Part shown: positions 7,717 to 15,989 of the stretch, piece by piece
How positions within the stretch are numbered: the stretch's first letter is position 1
Layout of the letters: each line of letters begins with the position of its first letter
DNA from: Alphaproteobacteria bacterium
GTDB taxonomy: Bacteria > Pseudomonadota > Alphaproteobacteria > Micropepsales > Micropepsaceae
Length of the DNA: 61,021 nt
Assembly: GCA_028871345.1 (NCBI GenBank)
Contig: JAGWNK010000022.1
Span: 1-61,021 of the forward strand
Direction of reading: 5' to 3'
Notes under the pieces: model-generated
What the model saw: only the letters and a program-made list of their open reading frames with translations
What the model was told of the DNA's origin: nothing
Databases searched by the model: none
Translations under genes and position numbers: made by a program

Positions 7717-8517
7717 ATGAGCGCGGCGGCCAGGATGAGCGGCCCGCTGGACGACGCGGGCCGGGGCAGAGAACCCCGGGAGGAAACGCTCCGGGACCGA
7801 TACAACCGCTATTTTTCATGCGCCGTTGCCGACACGCCGGAACTCATCCGAACGGCCTACCAGACCCGCTACCAGGTCTATTGCCTGGAGAATGCCTACG
7901 AGAACGCGACGGACTTTCCCGACGGCCTCGAGACGGACAAGTACGACAGCCACTCGGAACACAGCGTGCTCACCTACCGTCCGACAGCCGACACGATCGG
8001 AACGGTTCGCCTGATCCTGCCCGATCACGACCCGCGTCTTGGGCCAGCCGCCCAACGCATCCTGGAATATTCCGGCTCCACGCCGTTCCCGCTGTCGACG
8101 ACGGCGGAGGTGTCGCGCTTCAGCCTGTGCAAGCGCCACCCCCGCGGTGAAGGTCAAATGCGCCGGACGATTCGTGATGCAACGGCCAACGACGACGTAT
8201 TCACGATGCATACCGGCCCCATGATGAGCCTCGGCCTCATCCAGGGCGCCGTGCGCATGACGATGCGACACCGCATCACACACTGGTGCGCCATCATCGA
8301 ACCGCGCTTCCTGCGCATGCTGGCTGCCATGGGAATCCACTTCATACCTGTCGGTCCTTTGGTCGAGCACCACGGCGTGCGGCAGCCATGCTACTGCCAT
8401 GTCGACAGCGTGCTGCGCTTCGTCAGGCACGAACGTCCCAGCTTCTGGGACGTTCTCACGGACGGAGGCGCGTTGAACGTACCGCGCGGGTCTGAAGGCC
8501 AACGACCCGCGGGGTGA
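7717..8517 (+). CDS. PEP-CTERM/exosortase system-associated acyltransferase
   Basis: A 266-residue cytoplasmic protein resembling the acyltransferase family found with PEP-CTERM/exosortase systems (TIGR03694 type). That family is related to autoinducer synthases and N-acyl amino acid synthases in the GNAT fold. Recognisable parts are DRYNRYFSCAVADTPELIR, the RYQVYCLEN segment, the basic EVSRFSLCKRHPRG motif, and a C-terminal half with HWCAIIEPRFLRMLAAMGIHF. The chosen ATG (7717-7719) has GAAGG 7 bases upstream; an internal ATG at 7735 is possible. The ThiF-nitroreductase gene starts 7 bases after its stop, so both are very likely co-transcribed. Neither acyl donor nor acceptor is known; long-chain acyl transfer to an amine is inference from the family. 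Confidence 0.85.
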   Translation: MSAAARMSGPLDDAGRGREPREETLRDRYNRYFSCAVADTPELIRTAYQTRYQVYCLENAYENATDFPDGLETDKYDSHSEHSVLTYRPTADTIGTVRLILPDHDPRLGPAAQRILEYSGSTPFPLSTTAEVSRFSLCKRHPRGEGQMRRTIRDATANDDVFTMHTGPMMSLGLIQGAVRMTMRHRITHWCAIIEPRFLRMLAAMGIHFIPVGPLVEHHGVRQPCYCHVDSVLRFVRHERPSFWDVLTDGGALNVPRGSEGQRPAG

Positions 8518-8524
8518 CCGCGTC

Positions 8525-10531
8525 GTGCTCTCCGTGCCCAGCTTCTCCTTTCTGGCGGCCTTCGACCGCAACATCGGCTGGCTAACGGAATGGGAGCAGC
8601 AGGCTTTACGCGGCAAGCGCGTGGCCATTGCCGGAATGGGTGGAGTAGGGGGCTTCCATCTTCTCAGCCTGGTCAGACTGGGCGTCGGTGCTTTCAACAT
8701 CGCGGATCTCGATGTCTTCGAGGTCGCCAATTTCAACCGCCAGATCGGCGCGACGATGCCCACGGTCGGCCATCCCAAGGTCGACGTCCTCGCCCAGATG
8801 GCGCTCGCCATCAATCCGGAACTGCGCCTCAAGAAGTTTGCCGGTGGCGTCCAGCCAACGGATGTCGATGCGTTCCTTTCCGGCGTCGATCTGTTCATCG
8901 ACGGATTCGATTTCTTCGTCCTCGATATCCGCCGCAGGGTGTTCCGGCGCTGCGCCGAACTCGGCATCCCCGCGCTGACGGCGGCTCCCGTCGGCATGGG
9001 CGTCGGCTTCGTCGCCTTCACGCGCGACAGCATGAGTTTCGAGGAATACTTCCGCTTCGAAGGCAAGTCCGAGCTGCAGCAATATGTGAACTTCCTTCTC
9101 GGCATGGCGCCTTCCGGCGTCCATCGCGCCTATCTCGCCGACCCGGGCCGGCTTGATTTCGCACGCCGGGCCGCGCCGTCCACCGTGGTGGGCGTCCAGC
9201 TAGCGGCCAGCGTGACGGCCGCTGTTGCGGTGAAGCTCCTGCTGGGCCGGGGCGGCGTGAAGACCGCCCCGTTTCATCATCATTACGATGCTTATCTAGG
9301 CAAGACGGTCGACAGGCGCCTGCGCTGGGGAAACGCGGGACCGCTTCAGAAGGTCAAGGCAAAGGCGGCGCTTCGCTTCTTCGAGGACCTCGTCCGCCGG
9401 AAACAGCCGGTGCGCTTCGTGCCTTCGACGCCGCTGGAGGAGATCATCGACGTCGCGCGCTGGGCGCCGAGCGGCGACAACGCCCAGCCCTGGCGGTTCA
9501 GGATCAAGGGGGACGATGCGCTGGCCGTCTTCGTCGAAGACAAGAGCATCGGCAACGTCTACGAATATCGCGGGGGCGAGCCGACTCTTCTGTCCGCAGG
9601 GATGCTGCTCGCCAATCTGCAGATCGCGGCGAGCGCCCATGGCCGCACGATGCAGTGGCAGTATGCCGGACGGGTGAGCGGGCTGCGCCGCATCGACTGC
9701 CATTTCGCAGGCGACCCTGCGGTGCCGCACGATGAACTCTACGCCTGCGTGCCCCTTCGCTCGGTGGATCGCCGGCCGTATCGCTTGGCGCCGATCACCG
9801 GTGCGGAGCGCTCCACCCTGGAGGCAGCACTGGGCAACGACCTGGATGTCGCCTGGCACGAAGGGCTCGGTGCCCGCATGAGCATGGCGCGGCTCAATGC
9901 CATCGGCACCGACATACGCCTGCGCATCCCCGAAACTTTCGAGATTCACCGGCGCATCATCGACTGGCAGCAGCGACAGAGCCCTGCGGGAATTCCGGCC
10001 GGAGCGCTCGGCCTCAATGCCGGAACATTGAGGATGATGCGTTGGGCCATGCAGAGCTGGGATCGCATGAGCCGCATGAACCGCTATGCAGGGACTTTTG
10101 CCGCCGCCTTTCAGATGGATTACCTGCCGGGCATCTGCTGTGCCGGCTATTTCGCCATCCGTCCGAAGACGACTTGGCCATTCGAGACGCGCGTGCCGCA
10201 TCTGCTTGCCGTCGGGGAGCGCATTCAGCGCTTCTGGCTCACGGCGACCAAGCTCGGTCTCTCGCTGCAGCCGACATTGGCACCGCTCGCCTTCGCCCAT
10301 TGGGGAAGAAGCGGAACCGATTTCACGGCCGACCCCCGCTCGCGCTCCGCGGCGGCAAGATTGGGGCGCGAATTCGATCGCGTGCTAGGATTTCCGGGCG
10401 AGGACGTAATCTTCCTGGGCAGGATCGGCCGCCCACGCCCGCCCGGTTTCTCGCGATCTGTGCGCCTGCCCGTTCAGGACCTGCTGTTGAAGGAACCGGA
10501 CGTTCCGGAAGCGGCACCGCCGGAAGGCTGA
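8525..10531 (+). CDS. ThiF (E1-like) adenylyltransferase-nitroreductase fusion, MoeY-like
   Basis: A 668-residue two-domain protein from a GTG start. Residues ~1-270 form an E1-like Rossmann domain: GMGGVG at 37-42, acidic DLDVFE at 61-66, NRQ at 71-73 and the nucleotide-contacting Lys in GHPK (85). No CxxC zinc pair is seen, unlike MoeB or ThiF. Residues ~300-630 form an FMN-binding nitroreductase domain with ARWAPSGDNAQPWRF near 311-325. The layout is that of Mycobacterium tuberculosis Rv1355c, annotated MoeY, whose reaction is unknown. It would adenylate a carboxylate and perhaps oxidise or reduce the product (inference). It is paired with the acyltransferase. Its last 58 bases overlap the convergent response regulator gene. 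Confidence 0.85.
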   Translation: MLSVPSFSFLAAFDRNIGWLTEWEQQALRGKRVAIAGMGGVGGFHLLSLVRLGVGAFNIADLDVFEVANFNRQIGATMPTVGHPKVDVLAQMALAINPELRLKKFAGGVQPTDVDAFLSGVDLFIDGFDFFVLDIRRRVFRRCAELGIPALTAAPVGMGVGFVAFTRDSMSFEEYFRFEGKSELQQYVNFLLGMAPSGVHRAYLADPGRLDFARRAAPSTVVGVQLAASVTAAVAVKLLLGRGGVKTAPFHHHYDAYLGKTVDRRLRWGNAGPLQKVKAKAALRFFEDLVRRKQPVRFVPSTPLEEIIDVARWAPSGDNAQPWRFRIKGDDALAVFVEDKSIGNVYEYRGGEPTLLSAGMLLANLQIAASAHGRTMQWQYAGRVSGLRRIDCHFAGDPAVPHDELYACVPLRSVDRRPYRLAPITGAERSTLEAALGNDLDVAWHEGLGARMSMARLNAIGTDIRLRIPETFEIHRRIIDWQQRQSPAGIPAGALGLNAGTLRMMRWAMQSWDRMSRMNRYAGTFAAAFQMDYLPGICCAGYFAIRPKTTWPFETRVPHLLAVGERIQRFWLTATKLGLSLQPTLAPLAFAHWGRSGTDFTADPRSRSAAARLGREFDRVLGFPGEDVIFLGRIGRPRPPGFSRSVRLPVQDLLLKEPDVPEAAPPEG

Positions 10532-10893
10532 CGGGCGACGGGTGCAACCCTTCCGGTCAGGCGCTTCATCGCGGCTGCGACCGTGGCGAAGTCGAAGGGC
10601 TTGGCCAGGAACGCGGCCGCCTTGCAGCGCTCCGCCATCGCAGGATTGGGATGACCCGTCGACAGAGCGAAAGGAATGCCGCGCGCCGACAAGGTCTCGG
10701 CCACGGCATCGCACTGCTCATTATGCAACGACCAATCGACGATCGCCGCGTCCACTTCCTCGGTCTCGATGCACCGCAGCGCCCCGGCCACGCTGCCCAC
10801 GGGGCCGACGACATCGCAGTTCAATTCCTTCAGCCACATCTCGAGCAGGGCGGCAATCAACGGTTCATCATCGATGACGAGGACGTGAGTCAT
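10474..10893 (-). CDS. Single-domain response regulator
   Basis: A 139-residue receiver protein without an output domain. The acidic pocket is in VLVIDDEP, the phospho-acceptor Asp in AAIVDWSLHNE, and the conserved Lys in FLAKPFD. The ATG at 10891-10893 has GAGAGG 8 bases upstream, which excludes a longer in-frame start at 10941. Residues after about 120 are a Pro/Ser/Gly-rich tail. Proteins of this type shuttle phosphate or signal by protein contact. The divergently transcribed hybrid kinase 109 bp away is the obvious partner. Its 3' end overlaps the ThiF-nitroreductase gene on the other strand by 58 bases. Confidence 0.85.
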   Translation of the reverse strand: MTHVLVIDDEPLIAALLEMWLKELNCDVVGPVGSVAGALRCIETEEVDAAIVDWSLHNEQCDAVAETLSARGIPFALSTGHPNPAMAERCKAAAFLAKPFDFATVAAAMKRLTGRVAPVARQPSGGAASGTSGSFNSRS

Positions 10894-11002
10894 GATCCGA
10901 ACCTCTCGCAGCGTCACGCGCGACAGCCTAGCGCGCATCATGCGAAAGGACTAGCGTGGAACATATCGTCTTGCGCGGCAGCGGGAACCTGACACCTTCG
11001 TC

Positions 11003-12904
11003 ATGACATGGCTCTTGGCCAATATCGCCGACTTCGGCCGGACGCATTCTCTCTTGCGCTACTGGCGCTACTTTCTCGCCCTCGGTTTCATCCTGATCGT
11101 CACCGCCGGCGCCGCCGCGATCTATCTCAGCGTTCGCATGCTGCAGATGGACGAGAGGATCCAGCATGCATCGAATGTCTGGCGCGCGACCTTGATCGTG
11201 CAGGATGCCTGGCAGGACGCCGAGAGCGGACAGCGCGGTTTTCTCTTGACATCCAACCATGCCTATCTCGCCGCCTTCGAAGACGCCGTGCGGCGGATGC
11301 CGCAGGCGGTCATCGCGCTGCGCGCGATAACCGCGGACAGTCCCGACGAGCGGCGCCGGGTGGGGGCGCTCGAACCCATGCTGCGCGACAAGCTGGCGGA
11401 GATGCGGCAGACGATCGCCCTGGAGCGGCAGGGCCGTTCCGCCGCCGCGCTGTCCCTCGTCAACACGGGCCGCGGCATGGTTCTGATGGGCGATATCCGC
11501 CGGGAGATCGGGGAAATCTCGCAGGTCGAGCTGAGTGGCTTCTACCGCTGGCGGGATCAGAGGGCGTGGCTGTACGAATGGCTGCTCGCGCTGATCTGCG
11601 CCAACCTCCTCACCGTCGTTCTCATCGTGGGGTATCTCAGTCGGGGAGCCCGCGCCGCCATCGACGTGGCAAGGTCGCGCAGCGAGCAGCTCAAGGCGGA
11701 AATCAAGTTGCGGCAGGAGACCGAGGAAACGTTGCGCCAGGTTCAGAAGCTGGAATCCATCGGCCAGCTGACGGGCGGCATCGCGCACGACTTCAACAAC
11801 ATCCTGACGATCATCATCGGCAATCTCGACACCATGCGCCGCCGCCTCGCCGACCCCTCGCTGGAGGCGGCCCGTTGCCGGGAGATGCTCGACAGGCCGG
11901 TCGAGCATGCGCTGCAAGGCGCCCAAAGCGCGGCCCAGCTGATCGAGCGCCTTCTGGCCTTCTCCCGGCGACAGATGCTTGCGCCGGTGGGGCTGGAACT
12001 CAACGCGCTGATCGTCGGGATGTCGGATCTTCTGCGGCGTACGCTAGGCGAAAGCATCGAGATCGAGACGATCCTCGCCGACGGTCCGTGGCCGGTTTTC
12101 GCCGATCCCAACCAGATGGAGAGTGCGCTGCTCAACCTGTGCCTCAACGCGCGCGACGCCATGCCCGGTGGCGGCAGGTTGACGATTGCGACGGCGGGCG
12201 CCGATCTCGACGAGTCCTATCGGCGGCAGTTCGGCGACATCAGGCCCGGTCCCTATGCTCTGCTGCGCGTCAGCGATACCGGCTGCGGCATCGCGCCGGA
12301 TCTGCTCGAACGCATTTTCGAGCCGTTCTTCACGACCAAGAAGGAAGGGCAGGGGTCCGGACTCGGGCTCGCCATGGTGCATGGCTTCGTCAAGCAGTCG
12401 GGCGGACATGTCGAGGTGAACAGCACGCCGGGCCGCGGCACGACCGTGACCATCTACCTGCCTCGCCACAGCGGCGCGGTGGCATCCTCCGCGAGATCGA
12501 CTGAGCCGGACGTCGTGCCGCGGGCCGGGACGGGCGAAACCATCCTGCTGGTCGAAGACAACGACGAGGTGCGCCGCTGCGTGCGCGACGATCTGGCGGA
12601 ACTGGGTTATCAGGTGATCGATGCGCCGGATGCCGCCACCGCCGTGGGCCACTTCGAAACCACCGCCGGTGTCTCGCTGCTTCTCTGTGACATCGTTCTG
12701 GCGGGCGATAACGGCAGCGAGCTGGCCGCCCGCTTGCGCCGGCTGCGGCCGGATCTGCCCGTGCTGCTGATGACAGGATACGCGCGCAACGCGGATCGGG
12801 ATTTCGGCGCCCGCATCCTTACCAAACCGTTTACCCTCGATGTGCTGGCCCGCGCGGTGCGAGAGGCGATCGACCGATCGCCCGCCGTGATGACGGCCGA
12901 TTAA
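11003..12904 (+). CDS. Hybrid sensor histidine kinase (CHASE3-HisKA-HATPase-receiver)
   Basis: A 633-residue inner-membrane kinase. Membrane helix 1 (YFLALGFILIVTAGAAAIYL) is at about residues 22-41. A CHASE3-type periplasmic domain follows, with the signature AESGQRGFLLT. A second helix (LLALICANLLTVVLIVGYL) is at about 193-211. The phospho-acceptor His is in GGIAHDFNN (about residue 262). The ATPase has N-box LNLCLNARDAM and G-boxes DTGCGI and GSGLGLAM. A C-terminal receiver (from about 510) has its Asp in LLLCDIVLAG and Lys in LTKPF. It diverges from the stand-alone response regulator, suggesting a branched phosphorelay. The sensed signal is unknown. The gene follows the acyltransferase/ThiF pair but is not in its operon. 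Confidence 0.9.
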   Translation: MTWLLANIADFGRTHSLLRYWRYFLALGFILIVTAGAAAIYLSVRMLQMDERIQHASNVWRATLIVQDAWQDAESGQRGFLLTSNHAYLAAFEDAVRRMPQAVIALRAITADSPDERRRVGALEPMLRDKLAEMRQTIALERQGRSAAALSLVNTGRGMVLMGDIRREIGEISQVELSGFYRWRDQRAWLYEWLLALICANLLTVVLIVGYLSRGARAAIDVARSRSEQLKAEIKLRQETEETLRQVQKLESIGQLTGGIAHDFNNILTIIIGNLDTMRRRLADPSLEAARCREMLDRPVEHALQGAQSAAQLIERLLAFSRRQMLAPVGLELNALIVGMSDLLRRTLGESIEIETILADGPWPVFADPNQMESALLNLCLNARDAMPGGGRLTIATAGADLDESYRRQFGDIRPGPYALLRVSDTGCGIAPDLLERIFEPFFTTKKEGQGSGLGLAMVHGFVKQSGGHVEVNSTPGRGTTVTIYLPRHSGAVASSARSTEPDVVPRAGTGETILLVEDNDEVRRCVRDDLAELGYQVIDAPDAATAVGHFETTAGVSLLLCDIVLAGDNGSELAARLRRLRPDLPVLLMTGYARNADRDFGARILTKPFTLDVLARAVREAIDRSPAVMTAD

Positions 12905-13065
12905 CTCTTGCCTGCGGCGATATCCGGGCCTGCGCAAAACAGCGCATGCGACGCACTTCTTAGGGATTCCTTAGCCGCAGAGCGCGTTACCTCTTCGCGT
13001 CAGGGAAAGATCGCGCCGGGCGGCCTCCGGTCGAATGGCGGCCGTGCGCACGAAAAAGAGGTCCC

Positions 13066-14157
13066 ATGAGCGTCTGGTTGCCGACTGCGAAGCTGCTCAA
13101 TCTGGCGGGCGTTCCCTATCCTTATCTCAACCTCATCGCTTCGGGATCCGCCAACGTCATCAGCGAAATCAAGTTCGAGGTGACCGAACGCTGCAATCTT
13201 TCGTGTTCCTTCTGTCATCAGAATTTCGGCGTCAAGGACGGCATCACCGATCTCGATCGCAAGGCTTATCTGCGGTTTCTGCAGGCGGCCAAGGCCGAAC
13301 GCATTCCGATCGTGCGCATCACGGGCGGCGAGCCCCTGCTCCTCAAGGCCGCAGACGAGTACCTGCGGCTCGCCAAGGAGATGGGTTTCAAGACGATTGT
13401 CAACACCAACGGCACCGCCCTCACCGAGAAGCGCGTCGACGGGCTCAAGGGACTGGTCGACGGCTTCAAGATTTCCCTGCCGGCCGCGAACGAAGAGTCG
13501 ATGGACGCGATGACCGGGCACAAGGGTGTGTGGCGCCGCAAATGGGAGGCGATCGAGCGCCTCGAGAAGCACGGATTTCTGGTCGGCGTGCTGACCGTGA
13601 TGACGACGGAGAACATTCAGCGCTTCCAGCAGTTCATCGATCTGTTGGGGCCTCACGAGACTCTGCGCTGGCAGCCGCTGCGCGCCGAGACGCAGGACGA
13701 CGGCAGGCGCCCGGTGACGGCGCAGGACATCCGCTCCCTGGCCGCCTACATCGCCGACGCCCGCAAGAGCCCGCGCTGGAAGGATCTGCGCCTGGGACTG
13801 GCGACTCCGTTCTGCGCCCTCGAGAATCCCTATGACGGCGTGAAGCTGTTCTGCGGCGGAGCCAGCTGCGGACCGGTCAAGAGCCTGGCGGTCACTTCCG
13901 AGGGTGGCGTCGTGGCATGCTATTCGAGGCGTGGCGCACTGGATGTCTCTCACGGGCTGCGCAAGGCGGGGCAGGCGCTGGCGACCGACGACTTCGAGCA
14001 TCTTCCGGCGGTCTGCCGACACTGTCCCCTGGCGCCGCAATGCCGCGGCGGATGCCGCTGCGAGTATGCCCTCGACGACACGCCTTACGGGCGCATCGAT
14101 TACCTGGCCGAGCCTTGGCGGATGCCCCACGCCGGGGAATTCGCGCCCCCGCCGTAA
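13066..14157 (+). CDS. Radical SAM protein with SPASM-type C-terminus
   Basis: A 363-residue enzyme with the radical SAM cluster motif CNLSCSFC (Cys 43, 47, 50), a CX3CX2C arrangement, and GGEPLLLK for SAM binding near 87. The C-terminal third has further cysteines (CGGASC near 262-267, and CRHCPLAPQCRGGCRCEY near 325-342). These resemble the auxiliary iron-sulphur sites of SPASM/Twitch proteins, used in peptide maturation (for example PqqE, anaerobic sulfatase maturases). The ribosome site AGAGG lies 5 bases before the ATG. No substrate peptide gene or sulfatase is adjacent, so the target is unknown. It is flanked by intergenic gaps of 161 and 128 bp and looks monocistronic. Confidence 0.82.
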   Translation: MSVWLPTAKLLNLAGVPYPYLNLIASGSANVISEIKFEVTERCNLSCSFCHQNFGVKDGITDLDRKAYLRFLQAAKAERIPIVRITGGEPLLLKAADEYLRLAKEMGFKTIVNTNGTALTEKRVDGLKGLVDGFKISLPAANEESMDAMTGHKGVWRRKWEAIERLEKHGFLVGVLTVMTTENIQRFQQFIDLLGPHETLRWQPLRAETQDDGRRPVTAQDIRSLAAYIADARKSPRWKDLRLGLATPFCALENPYDGVKLFCGGASCGPVKSLAVTSEGGVVACYSRRGALDVSHGLRKAGQALATDDFEHLPAVCRHCPLAPQCRGGCRCEYALDDTPYGRIDYLAEPWRMPHAGEFAPPP

Positions 14158-14285
14158 TCCGGGCCCGCGCAGGCGCCGTCCGCTCGGGACCCTTTACTGA
14201 TGTTGGCCCGCGCGCCTGTGACAGGCTTATCAGCCGCTTTTCAACCGTCTAGGCTGTCGGTGCAAACCTGCTCCATGTTTCGTCG

Positions 14286-15368
14286 ATGATTTCCTGGACA
14301 CATGTCCTGAAGCCCTATGAGCGCCACATGTCGGCGGCGGGCATGCTTGGGGGCTTTGCTTTCGACAGCGTCTCGTACGGGCGCGTGGACCACGCCGTCA
14401 CCCAGACGCTTCTCATCGTCTATCTGCTCGCGGCCGCGAGCACGATCACCCTCCTGCATTTCCTCGAGGCGCGACCCGAGAAGCAGGGCGCGTTGGCGGC
14501 CAAGCTGCGTGCCTACCTGCCCGCCGCCACGCAGTTCGCGCTGGGCACGCTGTGGAGCGCGTTCCTGGTGTTCTACGCCCGCAGCGGCGTCCTCGCGGCA
14601 TCCTGGCCGTTCCTCCTGATCCTGGCCGCGGTCTTCATCGGCAACGAAGTGTTCCGGGTCTATCATTCGCGCCTGATCTTCACCGCGATCCTGTTCTTCT
14701 TCGCGCTTCTGTCCTACGCGATCTTCATGGTGCCGGTGTTCACCCACACGATCGGCACCTTCACGTTCCTCCTGAGCGGAGTCGCAGCCGTCGTCGTCTT
14801 CGCCTTCTTCCTGCGGCTGCTCGACAAGCTCAGCAAGGGAACGCTCGGCGACCTGAAATGGAAGATCGCCTTCGGGGCCTGTGCCGTCTTCGCCGTGTTC
14901 AACGGCCTCTATTTCCTCAATGTCCTGCCGCCGCTGCCTCTGGCGCTGCAGAAGGCCGGCGTCTTCCATTCCATCAAGCGGGTCGGCGCGGTCTACAAGG
15001 CGGTGGGCGAGCCCCAATCCTGGACGGCCTATCTGGGCGTGCCGCAGGTGGTCCACGTCACGGACAATGAGCCCGTCTACGTCTTCAGCGCCATCTTCGC
15101 GCCGATCAGCTTGTCGACCACGGTGGTGCACACCTGGCAGCGCTATGACGATCGCAGGGCGCAATGGGTGACGCAGCAGCGAGTCACCTTCGCCATCATC
15201 GGCGGTCGCAAGAACGGCTATCGCGGCTATACCAGGAAGTCGAATGTGGCGCCGGGGCTGTGGCGCGTCGATTTCGACACCGTCGACGGGCGGCTGATCG
15301 GGCGCACGCAATTCGCCGTAGTTCACGAGGCTCCGACGGCCGCCGCCGTGACCACCGTCCTCAATTGA
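14286..15368 (+). CDS. Multi-pass membrane protein with C-terminal DUF2914-like domain
   Basis: A 360-residue protein with about seven predicted membrane helices between residues 38 and 230 (for example TLLIVYLLAAASTITLLHFL, FLLILAAVFIGNEVF, GTFTFLLSGVAAVVVFAFFL). A soluble C-terminal domain at about 255-350 contains VVHTWQRYDDRRAQ, GGRKNGYRGYTRK and LWRVDFDTVDGRLIG. That pattern matches my memory of DUF2914, a small beta-domain of unknown role. No catalytic motif is visible. The start ATG lacks a strong ribosome site. It precedes two methionine sulfoxide reductase genes on the same strand with a 74-bp gap, so a link to envelope oxidative repair is possible but unproven. Confidence 0.7.
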   Translation: MISWTHVLKPYERHMSAAGMLGGFAFDSVSYGRVDHAVTQTLLIVYLLAAASTITLLHFLEARPEKQGALAAKLRAYLPAATQFALGTLWSAFLVFYARSGVLAASWPFLLILAAVFIGNEVFRVYHSRLIFTAILFFFALLSYAIFMVPVFTHTIGTFTFLLSGVAAVVVFAFFLRLLDKLSKGTLGDLKWKIAFGACAVFAVFNGLYFLNVLPPLPLALQKAGVFHSIKRVGAVYKAVGEPQSWTAYLGVPQVVHVTDNEPVYVFSAIFAPISLSTTVVHTWQRYDDRRAQWVTQQRVTFAIIGGRKNGYRGYTRKSNVAPGLWRVDFDTVDGRLIGRTQFAVVHEAPTAAAVTTVLN

Positions 15369-15442
15369 GGCTCCTGTAACCGGATTGAATGCTGCAGCGA
15401 ATATACGCATATGCTGCAGCATCTCCGGCGATGGAGGCCACG

Positions 15443-15979
15443 ATGACGTCGCGTCGCTTTTTCCTGACATCGGTTCCGATGGCCATGATCGGCGTGTGGG
15501 CTTTGCCGTCGGAGGCCGGTGCAGACGTGCTCGTCACGGAGTTCGCGCCCTCGGGGCGGAATCTGGGAACCCGCCGCGTCGCGAAGATCGTGAAGAACGA
15601 CGCCGCCTGGAAGGCGAGCCTGTCGCCGGAACAATACGATGTCACCCGCCATGCCGACACCGAGCAGGCGTTCACGGGGATTTACTGGAACAATCACGCC
15701 GACGGCCTCTACCGCTGCATCTGCTGTGCCACCGCGCTGTTCGATTCCCGCGCCAAGTTCGAATCCGGCACCGGCTGGCCGAGTTTCTGGCGTCCCATCG
15801 CCAAGACCAACGTCGTCGAGACCCGCGATGCCAGCCTGTTCATGGAACGCACGGCCGTGTCCTGCGTGCGGTGCGATGCCCATCTGGGGCACGTCTTCGA
15901 TGACGGCCCGAAGCCGACGGGCCTGCGCTACTGCATGAATTCGGCCTCGCTGATCTTCATTCCGCGCGCCACGTCCTGA
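15443..15979 (+). CDS. msrB: Exported peptide-methionine (R)-S-oxide reductase, MsrB
   Basis: A 178-residue MsrB from the ATG at 15443, which has GGAGG 6 bases upstream; an in-frame start at 15389 would only lengthen the leader. The N-terminus [17 protein letters not shown] is Tat-like (RRFF), so the enzyme probably works in the periplasm. MsrB landmarks are all present: zinc cysteines in [10 protein letters not shown] and [13 protein letters not shown], the GTGWPSFW substrate loop, and the catalytic Cys in [10 protein letters not shown] near the end. It repairs the R epimer of oxidised methionine in proteins. msrA follows after 10 bases, so the pair covers both epimers. Confidence 0.93.
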   Translation: MTSRRFFLTSVPMAMIGVWALPSEAGADVLVTEFAPSGRNLGTRRVAKIVKNDAAWKASLSPEQYDVTRHADTEQAFTGIYWNNHADGLYRCICCATALFDSRAKFESGTGWPSFWRPIAKTNVVETRDASLFMERTAVSCVRCDAHLGHVFDDGPKPTGLRYCMNSASLIFIPRATS

Positions 15980-15989
15980 AGGAGACACT

